DNA of 64,000 nucleotides from Athripsodes cinereus (taxonomy: Eukaryota; Arthropoda; Insecta; Trichoptera; Leptoceridae): contig OX388311.1 in assembly GCA_947579605.1 (NCBI GenBank), forward strand, positions 31,498,951 through 31,562,950, given 5' to 3'. Below, piece after piece: positions 48,501-58,838 of this stretch (position 1 is the first letter of the stretch; each line of letters starts with the position of its first letter). The notes beneath the pieces were generated by a model. The model searched no databases. It was not told the DNA's origin and worked only from the letters and a program-made list of their open reading frames with translations. The position numbers and the translations under genes are program-made.

Positions 48501-51500
48501 AGATTAATGTCTAAATTAATGATAAATCTACTTAAAAGAAATAAACTTTATGAAATTCCTTTCTACTGCAAACACGTAGAGAGGATCAAAATATTTCACA
48601 ACACACTGTCAAATTGTCCTGGGTCTGGGTGTTACATGTATATGTGTTTATAGTGCATTGTATATGTGTGTATCGTCGCGTTAGTACCCATAATACAAGA
48701 TTCATCTTAGTTTGGGACTAGCTCGATCTGTGTGAAATGTCTATGTATGTAATGTAATGTTAATGTAATATATTTTATGTAACATGAAATTTCAATTCTC
48801 GCTATTTTTGATACCCTTTCGAATTCCAAACTTGTCTTCATTTATCTGGAAAACTGATTCTCTCTTATTATTCTTTAATTTTATTTTTTAACTGTTGCAT
48901 TGTTTACAACGTAAGCTTATTGATAACTAATATATATAATATTAATACAGAACATGAATAATAAGTAAATATATAATATATTGAAGAAATGAGAGGACTT
49001 ACTTAGTTCATCACAAGGAATTGATGAATTATTTTTCTTCTGAGATATATTGGCTATATCCTTATTATTACTGTTACTATTAACATTTGGAGAACTGTCA
49101 TTTTCTAAGTTAATCACTGCTTCAGTATAGTAAATGCCAGTTATAGTGATAGGCTGATGTGTTTCATTTGTAAATTGATTAATATCACATCTTTCTTGAA
49201 CAATTTCTACATCCGGAGATGTATTTTCAATCTCCATTTCACAAAAATTATTAATTACATCGTGTTCTTGTTTTATTTCTTGTTTTATATCAGGCTTAAT
49301 ATCTTGCTGATCTCCATCAATTAATGTTATATTGCTCTTTGTATCAACCAATGGATCAGAGAGTAATTCTTTAAACATTTCATTATTTCTTTCTATTGAA
49401 GGGTCAGAACAATCTACATATGGCAAAGTTCTATGATTTCCTAAAAAAAACAAATTGTCAATTCTGACGAAAAAAATATATTAGAGTGATTAGCGGCCAA
49501 AGATATACTAGATCGGTAATTCAAAGAAAAAATTGGTCATGCAGCCAATCAAATTTTGCATCCAGTTTTAAACTGACGTTGGTTGTAAGACAATACATTG
49601 CTATTGCTTGAAGGTCATCGATGTTGGAACATAAAAATTCTGAAAAAATGTACCGTGCTGCAAGTCTCACATGTCTATGTTAGCGGCAGCCACATAAACA
49701 AAAATGCCCTGGTTATGTGCTCTACCTAATATAACACCACCACACCACATCTAGGACGAGAGAAAGCATTCCAAAAGTAGTCCAGGAAGTTTAGTCCAAC
49801 CACAAACTACCTATCGATTTAGATACAGATAATCCTCCACCAAACTGCCTAATATCACAACGTCGTTACTGGAAAGCTGGTGCTCAAAGCTCGAGTGCAG
49901 TACTGAAGATAGGTGGAAAAAGCTTTGGACATTATAGTCAGTAAGAAACCAAAGCCTAGTACCAGATCCGACAGAAGAACTGCCTGAATTTACACTTCCC
50001 AGGAAAAAATAAATATATAGATAAATAATACCTTTAATTCTCGTGAGATCTTCTTGTGAAAAGTCTCCAATGTAGCTCTTCTTTTTCAACTGAATCCTAT
50101 AACAAAAAATGTAATATATTATTAAATATAATACAAATCGTTTAACTTTATGACTAATTTATTTAAAATATTATTGATGTTAACATTTTTCACGATTTTA
50201 AAACTTAGTTGTTAGTATACCAATGCTTCAAACCCTTTATATCTTATTACTATACTTTATGTTATAACCTGATATGAATAGGATACAGAATTAATTACCT
50301 GCAGCCCTAGTCAAAACACATTTTAGCGTCACTTGTCGTTCGACTACAAACGAAATTACGACTATAATTGCAACAATAACGCATAATTATATGGTACATG
50401 TAGGTAGATTGTCGTAATTTCGTTTGTAGTCGAACGACTTCATAACGCTAAAATGTGTTTTGACTAGGGGGCCTGCTCCGAAATGGAAATGAATACTAAT
50501 TAGAGAGCAGGTAGTTCCGTGCCATATTCATATACGACTATTATAGCACAAGCACCATAATATTATTATTATTTTTGGAACATGTTCTCCATGAAAATTA
50601 TGACCTACTGCATTACGAGTTTATAAGTATAAGTAGATTCAAAGAGCTCATTTTTTTAAGTTATTATACATACGTGTTTTGCAAAACCTCTTTAACCTTG
50701 CTTGATTCTCTCCCACATTCTGTACTACTACTGGTACTTGGTCGTCTTAAAACTCTTCTGATCTTCTTGGGTTTCTGCAAATGATCTGGGAAATCAAATA
50801 TTGTCGGAATTGCCGTGTCAACTAGTGAGACTTGCCCAAATTGTCTTTTGTAGCAGGTGCGCTCAAAATGTTTGCCGCATATTCGACTTGAAGACGAGGG
50901 TTTGAAATTTTTTCGTTTCATAGATAACACCCACTGTGATCGACGAATAGGATCTTTTGGAAACCTACAATAGTCAAAGATTGAAACATAAATAAAATCT
51001 TATAAACCTTTCACATTAAGCTAAAAGTTTGTGAAGTAAAAGGGGAGTTTGCCGGCACCTGGGATCGAACCGCAGACCCTTTGTTTACAATGCCGAGACT
51101 CTACCCCAAAGCTACCGAAGAAATTAATATCAATCATTAAAGCCTCAATCTCGATAATGTTGCAACAGGCTCGTTTATAGAATATGGTTCAATTCAATGT
51201 GAGTCTCAATACATTAGTTTTACAAACTATTTAAAAACGAAAATATTATGGGGAGAGGACTTTTCGACCATATAAAAAACCACACCACCTAATTAGTTTA
51301 CTTAATAGAAAATCTATTTTGAGGACCGAACGAACGCACGGCTTACCGCTAACCTAAAGTTAAATACATCATGGGTTATGCTTGAATAAAATAATTGTAT
51401 TTATTTTTTCGAATAAGCCAGGGTGGACCACAATCCATTGTCTTTTCTAGGAACATAGTACAGTGAGAGAAGCCGCATTTTCCAAATCTTTACTTTCGGT

Positions 51501-51664
51501 TAATTGCCAACGGGCTTTCATGAGACACGAACCAGTCGAGACCGTCTTTTATTAATGAGGACTATACACAACAAATTTGATTTTTTTACTCACGTATGAA
51601 ACGAGATACCGGAGTTTTTTATAAAACGTTGGGAACAATTAAATGCGGAACACGAAACAACCAT
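45567..51664 (-). CDS. THAP-ZAD-C2H2 zinc-finger protein (9 exons, complete)
   Basis: Probable nuclear DNA-binding regulator. Exons: 51664-51594, 50964-50674, 50096-50032, 49440-49003, 48469-47808, 47471-46941, 46731-46595, 46431-46254, 45641-45567; phases agree at all eight junctions, 2448 nt, 815 aa. Seen: THAP domain at residues 1-80 (C5, C10, P26, W35, C53, H56 and the AIPT box at 75-78); an acidic Asn/Ser-rich linker with DIKPDIKQEIKQEHD, which contains a SUMO-like IKQE; ZAD with CRLC at 349-352 and CKKC at 395-398; then C2H2 fingers, the first at about 480-501. Some later fingers are unusual: CX4CX12HX4H (CKAKFC), a C2HC finger interrupted by an intron, and one with CX1C spacing. The last finger spans the exon 8/9 junction (CHLC...H...H). 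Exon 5 has the weakest acceptor (AAATTTAAG), so two genes cannot be fully ruled out. Confidence 0.83.
45689..45865. mobile_element. Truncated copy of the 8570-8989 hAT-like element
   Basis: CAGATGCAACTATTCGGTAT and GTCTATTATTCGGTGTTCTG match the left part of the element at 8570; TTGTCAGCTGCAGATGCATAA matches its middle. No right terminus. It lies just outside the last exon of the THAP-ZAD gene's introns (intron 8). Confidence 0.5.
48560..48780. repeat. LINE 3' UTR-like repeat in THAP-ZAD gene intron 4
   Basis: TTAGTACCCATAATACAAGA and TTTGGGACTAGCTCGA recur at 60955-61040 (with changes) and are remembered as common in moth genomes. It is followed by a short TGTAATGTAATG repeat. Confidence 0.5.
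50305..50469. mobile_element. Foldback MITE, CCCTAGTCAAAACACA ends, in THAP-ZAD intron 2
   Basis: CCCTAGTCAAAACACATTTT and its reverse complement form the ends. Inside, TCGTTCGACTACAAACGAAA also pairs with its reverse complement. The loop contains AACGCATAATTATATGG. CCTGC occurs on both outer flanks, possibly part of a decayed target duplication. Confidence 0.7.
51038..51121 (-). mobile_element. SINE family B, truncated head, in THAP-ZAD gene intron 1
   Basis: On the minus strand it reads the tRNA-like head only (GTAGAGTCTCGGC followed by GGTTCGATCCCAGG). It lacks the 3' body and A-tail. Confidence 0.6.
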
Positions 51665-53047
51665 GTTTATAATACTATTAAATTTTCACTGAGACTTTCG
51701 ATATAAAAAAATTGACGATAAATATTAAAAAAAAAGTTGTAGAAACACACAAACGCTATACAATCCACAATAATGTCAGCATGTCAGCTCGCTGACGAGC
51801 TCATGAGTATGTACTCATGACATTGCCAACACTCAGCTGTTTAACAGCAAAGCCCAAAAACATTGCTTATAGACCATAGACTCCACGTTACGCACCAAAT
51901 TTACTATATAAGCACAGTTCACATTTTTAGTACATATTTTTTTATTGATAAAACCCTCAGAGAATACCATAGGACAAACGTTTCTCATATAGTATAAATT
52001 TAAAATATTGTCCGTAGAGATTTTTTCATCTCTCACGTGCTTTTAACACAAAAATATTGTAATAAATGTATAAAATTACTGAAATAAATAAACACGCAGT
52101 CTACTGTGAACCATTTTTCACATACGAAATCTTAATGTGTGTAACAAAATATGTCGAATTTTAAGCCTTAATTTATTTTTTGCTTAAAACTTCGGGCGAT
52201 TTATTTGTATTTTTTATGATTAAATGTAATTTTAAGTGCTATTTTAGGGTTAAATATATTATTTTTGTGATATATTGCCAGAAATGCTACTTTTTTGGTA
52301 CAGAAACAAATATCTTAAGTTTACTACCGCTATTATAATAATAAAAATGAAGATACAAAAGTTGGCAGCATACTTAAAACAAGAAGAAAATAATGTCGTT
52401 TTACGTAAAATAGAAAAGTAATTTTATATAAAATAGCGTTATGCACTATTGTGCGTAACGCAGGAATACGCAGATATTTTTTTTATGATAATAAAAGGAA
52501 AAATTACGATCAACTAGATACATACTTGTTTCTTAAAAATATAAATGGCATTTTTACATTTTGTTTTAAAATCTGTGGTGCAGAATGAAGATTACTTTTA
52601 AAATTCAAATTAAACATAGTTACAAAGTGATGTAAAATTGATATCTTCCAATAGATTTTTTTTTAAATATGTGCAATTTAATTTTAAATTATAAACTTTT
52701 CCGCAATGACATTTGTATATTTTTTTTATTGTATGATTTGTATGTCTAAGTGAGGATTGTGAGAACCATTGGTTTTTCTTAGAACCAGCAACCATTTTGG
52801 GCCTTGTCGTTATCATAGAATAATAATAATATACTTGAGCCTTGAGCCGTTACATAGATTTTTATAGTGAGCCGTTATATCTATTATTTATTATTTTGTT
52901 TATTATTCTATGTACTATGGGATTGCCTAATTATAATATAAAAAAAAAGTATTTTTTACAATTGTGATTTTATGCGCCTGTGGTCGATTTTGTTGTTTTT
53001 ATTTTTTGTTGTAGTCATAACATAACGTCCGTAAGAATAAAAATACA
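51665..53047. promoter_or_regulatory. Shared upstream region of the two divergent ZAD genes
   Basis: A 1.38-kb interval between the two start codons. It is AT-rich with no ORF of its own that I can support. A short minus-strand stretch at 52610-52816 has a KCHCGKVY-type sequence reminiscent of a zinc finger but lacks the histidines. Promoter elements were not resolved. Confidence 0.4.
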
Positions 53048-56000
53048 ATGTCTTCAAATTCACATAAAAATATTGTGTGTAAAGTGAAATCTAGTAACTT
53101 TAAGTGTTTGGAAAACACGTGCAACAATGCATTTAAATCTAATAAACTGCTAATGAGACATTTATCTGAAGAACACGGAATGAAATTTGAATTTATGGAA
53201 CTCTCTTTTAAAAATGATAATGGTATGATTTTGTCTGTTTTAAATGAACATTTTTAATAGCATTGCATTGCTTTGTGTCCACAATACAATTTCCGAAATG
53301 TTCCAAATGAAATTGTAATAAAAATTGTTATGTTGTTTTAGAATTTCAGAAATGGAAAGCATCAATTGAGGAGGAAAACGCTGTAAGTTACATATACAAT
53401 AGCAAATATGCAAGTACAACCTATTATTATTGTAACCGCAGCATTGGTAGTAAGTTTAACATCCATGTGGTTAGATCTAATTATGTATCTCTTGAGAAAC
53501 AGATATCAGACAGTTTTTTCATATCGTCGTCAGTTCTATGAAACCTCTTACGTGCTCTAAACCAAATTTTACAGGGGACGCAAAAAAAACTGTTTAAAAG
53601 CTCACAGATCAACAATTATTGTAATCAAATTTGTTGATCTGTGGACTTTTGAACAGTTTTTTTGCGTCCTCTGTAAAATTTGGTTTGAAGCGCATGAGAG
53701 GTTTGATAGAACCGACGCCGATATGCTCCTTATACAAAGCATATTTATTTAAATTACACTATTGAGTTACATATACCAACTCCCTTTTTATTTATTTGAT
53801 CAATCTATACAAGAACGCCTCCGGAAGTCACCGTTTGCTTTGTATGTAAAATATTATAAGTTTGATTTTCACAACACTCCTCTCGCGTCCGCTCATTCTC
53901 CTGATGTAAATGCATGTAAACAAGTTGAGATAGTTTGACATGTTGAGCGAATGCAAGATGAAAGGATGTATTTATCTGAAAGAAGGAGTGTGAGGAAGCG
54001 CAGACGTCCAAGAATCACGTGGCTTGAGCACGTGGACCAAATTCTTAAAGACAGATGCATATTGACTACAGAGAAATCGGCGTGCATGTATGAGAAACTG
54101 GATGAATGTAGAGGAAGCAAAGAAATATGTAAGGAAAGATCTATATGGCGTCCCGTTCTCTCTGCCTACCCCTCCTGGGACATGGCGTGAGGGTATAGTA
54201 GTATTTTCATAATTCACTGGATTGCGGGTGTTTGAATGCAATGTTGTGTTGGATAAACTTGCGAGTCTTGTGGTTTGATTTCTTTTAAATTACAACATTT
54301 AGTTAGCTTTTTGAATAAGAAAGTCTATCTTCATATAGTTGTTTTTAAGAAATCTTCAAATTTCATATAGTGTCACATGGTCTTTAAAGGTGCGATACAA
54401 TCCCGATATTTTCCACACGTGTTATTCACATATAGCTGAATGTAATTTACTTTCTATACCATGAAGGCGTATCTTACAAGCGGGGTAGCTAGCAGACCAG
54501 CTGCATGTAATAAACATGCAAAAGGAAGTAAACGTTTGAAGATTTTGCGGTAGTTTTACGTCCACACTCAGCTTTGTAAGTGTTGGTAAATTATTATAAA
54601 TTTTATCAAGTACTCAGTCGTACCTACATATTCCTACTGTATTGTGATTATTGATAGAAAAAATCAGTTTGCATTGGAAATGAAATAAAATAAGTTAAGA
54701 GTGATTTTTACCTAAGGTACAAATCAGATTTAGCTCTAGTGGTTTCAGGCAACAATTTTTTGTATGTATTCTATTTTTTTCTAAGTTGACGGCACTGACG
54801 ATGGACTAAGTCCGAAAGGCCTCTGCCAAAATAAAAATTTATATAAGTGAAAGTAACAGTGTTTAACTCTTATCATTTTAATATCAATTTTTAGTAGGCG
54901 CATAGAAAATTATTTAAATAATAAATGAAATAGCTTTGTCAATAAATATATTAAGCCAAAACTTTATATGCAAAAATATTCAAGGGCATAAAGAAATAGT
55001 ATATTGTCACATATAAATAATATTTAAGTTGTATTCGATGGCTTAGAGCACAGACCCCCTAGACAAACACGCATTTGGCGATCGACTACAAACGAATTTT
55101 CGCCTATAACTGCAACAATAACGCATAATTATATGGAACATGTAGTTAGATTGTCGAAAAGTTCGCCAGTAGACAATCGCTGAGTACGAATTGTCTATGG
55201 GCTCAGATGTTGTAAGTGCAGGTTTTACCGAAAATGATTTATTATACGCATGCGAATCTATATCACCTGAAGTATGTTCCGTAGGAATATTATTGCATAA
55301 CTCTGTGTCATTGACGAGATATTTAAGAAAAACTATGTGTGGTTAGTACTAAATTGTATGGCATCTCTAACTTTCAACATTGATTATCTCAAAACTATGA
55401 AAACTGCGCTTACAACATCTGTGCTCTAAGCCATCGAATTTATTCTATAAATTGAATTTATTTATTTCCTAACTCAGAAACAGAGCGAGCGCACTTGCAC
55501 ATCCTCCCCCTAGGCACGGAGTAGGCCTTCTGAATCTAAAAATTTGTGAAACTCGTTATATTCCTGATTGTTGCACATATTACGTTATATAATTATGTAG
55601 TATGCAAGTTAAACAATATACTTTATTATTATATACATAGATACATAAAACAAATGGTTGAATCGTTAACATTCTATATATTTTTTTTGTTAATGAAAAT
55701 TAATTTTGATGTGTTTGCAATTTGTCATAATAATTAAGAAAATCCAAGGATTGTAAATAAATAAATCGAGGTGTATAATAAAATTCAAGATATTTTATAA
55801 TTAATCTTGGTTTTAATTTTTTTTAACACTTGTGTATTATTAAAGATAATTTGTTTAAAATAGCACCACTCAACCTATCATCATTTCGACGACATTCTTC
55901 AAAAGATATTTTCACTATATTCATATTAGCATAATAAAACTAAAATGATAAAATCGCATTTGGAAATGTTCATAATATTATATTAATATAAAAAATAATA

Positions 56001-58469
56001 CAAATAGTATCCAGAATTAAAAATAAAATGATAGTAATTTTGTTAATTCGTTTGCATGAAATCACAAAGAAGGGGTGTTGAGGCATCTTAATTATAATAA
56101 CTCACCACATCCAAAGTATAAAATCAATGACTACCTATTTCTGTTATTAATGAAACAAATATTGGTTTAAAGCTATAATACATAATATACCTGTATAAAT
56201 AATTTTGTTCCATGGAACACTCTGCAGGGAATAAGTGTCTCACTCTTTTCTGTAAGTTTTCGAGTGTCCTGTAAAAAGCAGGTATTCAAAATAATAAACT
56301 AATTTTGTGCCTAAATTCAGCGGTGAGGCTCGCCACTCATCCTGAATGACTTGATTTTTGTTGAAGCGTAGAGAACGTCTTGCATGTTTATTACATGCAG
56401 CTGGTCTGCTAGCTATCACCCTTGTAAGATAAGTTGTGATGGTGTAGTAAATAAATTTACATGCAGCTATTGTTAACCCATGTGTGGAAAATACCGGGAT
56501 GGTAAGCATACAATTATTCACTGTGTCGGTGTTTAGGTAGTAGAATTCCATATCGAAATAAATAAAACAAACGTTTTATTCTACTATTGAATCAATTGTA
56601 GAATAAAACGCTTGTTTTATTTATTTCGATACAATTATTATTCATTCATGTAGATTATTATATCTCTTACTTTATTTCATGGAAAAGTATGTGCAATCGA
56701 GTGAATCATGAAAATCATACTTATAATTTACAAAGCGTGTGCAAAATACACTTACAAAATATGTGGCAGCTTACAACTACCGCAGCTCTCAAAAATATTA
56801 CTTGCACCACCACACGGTAAACATACAAAGCAAACGGTGACTTTCGGAGGCATTCTCGTATAGATTGACCATTTAGTTTGTTTGTATTTTCATAACATAG
56901 TTGAATTCCATTTTAAACAATTTTAGGTTACAAAGCTAGAAGAGAGAAAGGATCAACATATAAAAGATCGCTGAAAAGACAAGGATCCTGCAAAATGGAC
57001 TACTCATGTACAAGTCAAATTACACTTCATCATTTGGATGGAAAATTTATTGTTTGTTGGCAAAAAACACATTATGGCCATATAAAAGAATTGCAACATA
57101 TCAGATTAACCAAAAACCAAAGACTGTCTGTTGCCTCCAAACTAATCAGTGGTGTAAGACCAACAAAGTACGTATTAGCATGGAAATGGTAAATGCAAAA
57201 TGTTATATTTTGATATTTTAAGTTGTCTTTAAAACTCTTTTAATTGTTTTAAACATGTTTTAATTTGTTATTTGTGTACACGGTATAAACATTCTCACAT
57301 ATTGAGGATACAAGCTGCTTATTTACCACACTTATTTATTTATGAAAATATGGTCTGTCCCTTTTGGAACGATTTGTGCCAAGTTCAGATTCATTTTGAA
57401 GACACTATACCTACAATAATTTTTTTTTGCTGATTTTAAAAATTTAACATAACATCGTTGCATATTCAAAATGGGGTATGTGAATTTATAAATGTTTTGA
57501 CATTTCTAAAATAAACTGCTTATAATTTAGAGTTCGTCGGTATCCTGGAGGTAGAGTCTCGGCCTTCAGATCAAGGGGTCCGTGGTTCGATCCCAGGTGC
57601 CGGCAAACTCCCCTTTCACGGCACAAGCTTTTAGCTTAGTGTGAAAGGTGTATAAGGTTGTATTTGGGTTTATAACAAACCCAGATATATCTTTTTTAAA
57701 AAAAAAAAAAATGACATGACCATTTAATAAAGTGATTCTTAGTATCAGTTATTAAAATTCAATACTTAAAGAATAATATCACATGCCAACAAAAAGTCCA
57801 AACTACAATTTTAATGCCCTAGTGAACAGTTTTTAAAGAGCATACCTATATTAAAATGTTTGCACATACCTCTTTTTGAATATGCAACGACAATAAACTG
57901 AAAGCATCTCTGTGTGCAGCAGACAAGACATATTAATCGGGTACTGGCCTTGGGTTATTTCACGATACAACTCATTTGCTACACTTGTCATTTTAATGCC
58001 AATATTGTGAAATTTTTCAAAAAAGTGTGAGATATGATAAATAGCAATCATTCACAATAATTTTTAGGAGTAATATCGTGTTAACAGACATGTGAAAGCA
58101 AAAAAACTTTGAACGACCATACTGAAAAATGGCGTCCATTGAGATAGTTTCACTCCGGCGTACAGACTTGTATCTTCTTCTTTATTTTAATAAAGCATCC
58201 TTATTCTCAGTAGGATCAAATATAAAATATTATGTCCTCAACTCTTGTGTTACAGAATTTTGGAATCAGTAAGAAACGACACTGGGAAACATGTAAAACG
58301 TCTTCATTTACTTACATCCAGTGATATTAGAAACATAAAAAAGAGTTTTAAAATTGACATAAGAGATGGAAACCGCCATGAAAATGATGCTATATCCCTA
58401 GACATGTTGGTACAGAAATGTAGGGGCCAAGTAAATAATCCTTTTTTACTAGAATTAAAAATCTGTTGA
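53048..58469 (+). CDS. C2H2 finger plus MULE-transposase-like N-terminal domain (4 exons)
   Basis: Exons 53048-53222, 53342-53449, 56927-57167, 58256-58469, GT/AG with phases 1, 1, 2. If translation stops at the TGA at 58467-58469 the protein has 245 aa. Seen: a C2H2 finger at residues 20-43 (CX4CX12HX4H); EFQKWKASIEEENA at 59-72; TTYYYCNRS at 84-92; RQGSCKMDYSC ending at C122; KTHYGHIKELQHIRLTK with H143 and H146; ASKLISG...ILESVRND; RLHLLTSSDIRNIKKSF; RHENDAISLDMLV. This order matches, from memory, the DNA-binding N-terminal part of MULE/Phantom-type transposases in arthropods, with a WRKY/GCM-like CCHH zinc site (C89, C122, H143, H146). No transposase catalytic core is present. So it looks like a domesticated domain. 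It may be spliced to the ZAD exons downstream, but no good phase-1 donor was found in exon 4. Confidence 0.72.
53520..53725. mobile_element. Foldback MITE in an intron of the MULE-like gene
   Basis: CATATCGTCGTCAGTTCTAT on the left pairs with ATAGAACCGACGCCGATATG on the right, and the pairing continues inward (AAACCAAATTTTACAG, GACGCAAAAAAA, CAGATCAACAA). 206 bp, no ORF. Confidence 0.75.
53870..54205 (+). mobile_element. LINE ORF end with 5' inversion, PSWDMA subfamily
   Basis: From 53951: MQDERMYLSERRSVRKRRRP, TWLEHVDQILKD and a stop after SAYPSWDMA, then GGGTATAGTAGT. The piece 53870-53905 (ACTCCTCTCGCGTCCGCTC, CATTCTCCTGAT) is the same LINE in the opposite orientation. Confidence 0.7.
54455..54525 (-). 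mobile_element. SINE family A, 3' end only
   Basis: TATACCATGAAGGCGTATC, GGGGTAGCTAGCAGACCAG and TGTAATAAACATGCAA. Confidence 0.5.
54530..55030. other. Intron sequence with a repeat fragment
   Basis: Contains GACGATGGACTAAGTCCGAAAGGCC near 54797, a motif seen in moth repeats. No exon of the surrounding gene was found here. Confidence 0.35.
55033..55439. mobile_element. TIR element (ATTCGATGGCTTAGAGCACAGA) with nested MITE
   Basis: A 22-bp perfect inverted repeat at 55033-55054 and 55418-55439. A second TGTTGTAAGTGCAG near 55209 resembles the mirror of the sequence next to the right end, showing that the part between 55055 and 55201 was inserted later. Confidence 0.65.
55055..55201. mobile_element. 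Nested MITE, CCCTAG family
   Basis: Related to 50305-50469: TCGACTACAAACGAATTTTC, AACAATAACGCATAATTATATGG and TAGATTGTCG are shared. Its ends are decayed. Confidence 0.55.
56213..56450 (+). mobile_element. SINE family A, full-length copy
   Basis: GTTTTCGAGTGTCCTGTAAA, GCAGGTATTC, CTAAATTCAGCGGTGAGGC, CACTCATCCTGAATGACTTG, CTTGCATGTTTATTACATGC and GTTGTGATGGTGTAGTA in order. It lies in the intron between exons 2 and 3 of the MULE-like gene. Confidence 0.6.
56551..56631. repeat. Short hairpin, 34-bp arms
   Basis: TATCGAAATAAATAAAACAA... pairs with its reverse complement with one mismatch, leaving a short AT-rich loop. MITE or simple foldback. Confidence 0.7.
57530..57711 (+). mobile_element. 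SINE family B, copy 3, in an intron of the MULE-like gene
   Basis: Least changed B box of the set (GGTTCGATCCCAGG at about 57586), with the same body and A-tail. It lies in the sense strand of the intron between exons 3 and 4 of the 53048-58469 gene. Confidence 0.75.
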
Positions 58470-58838
58470 AAGATTAGACAAAGGTTTAGTTATGAAAATT
58501 TGTTATTTTAAAAATATAGTCAATTCTGCAAATAACTATTTAATAGAATTTTTATATATATTTGGAATTATCCAACTATGAAACGGAACAAAGACAACCA
58601 TATGTTTTTAACAGTGCGATTATTTCAAACTACTTGCTTATGAGATTGGCAACAGCATCGTCTAACGCTTCATTATCTCTCTTTGACGATTGATGTTTGT
58701 TGTTCCTTGGTTTTTCGGTGTTTGTATACGTCATCTAAAGTTGACGTAATAGTTTAGTTAATACAGTTCACTGTGCATTATACAAACTGTTGTTATATTT
58801 ATAATATATAAATGTGTGAATGTATTTAATATTTCCAG

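Noticed and set aside
52610..52816. Minus-strand KCHCGKVY, resembling a zinc-finger start
   Set aside because: Required histidines are not in place and no neighbouring exons were found; kept only as a note in the shared upstream region.
53342..53382. Short exon 2 ending at the first GTAAGT (53383)
   Set aside because: That ending gives phase 0, which leads to a stop in exon 3. Extending to GTAAGT at 53450 restores phase and includes the expected YYYCNRS block.
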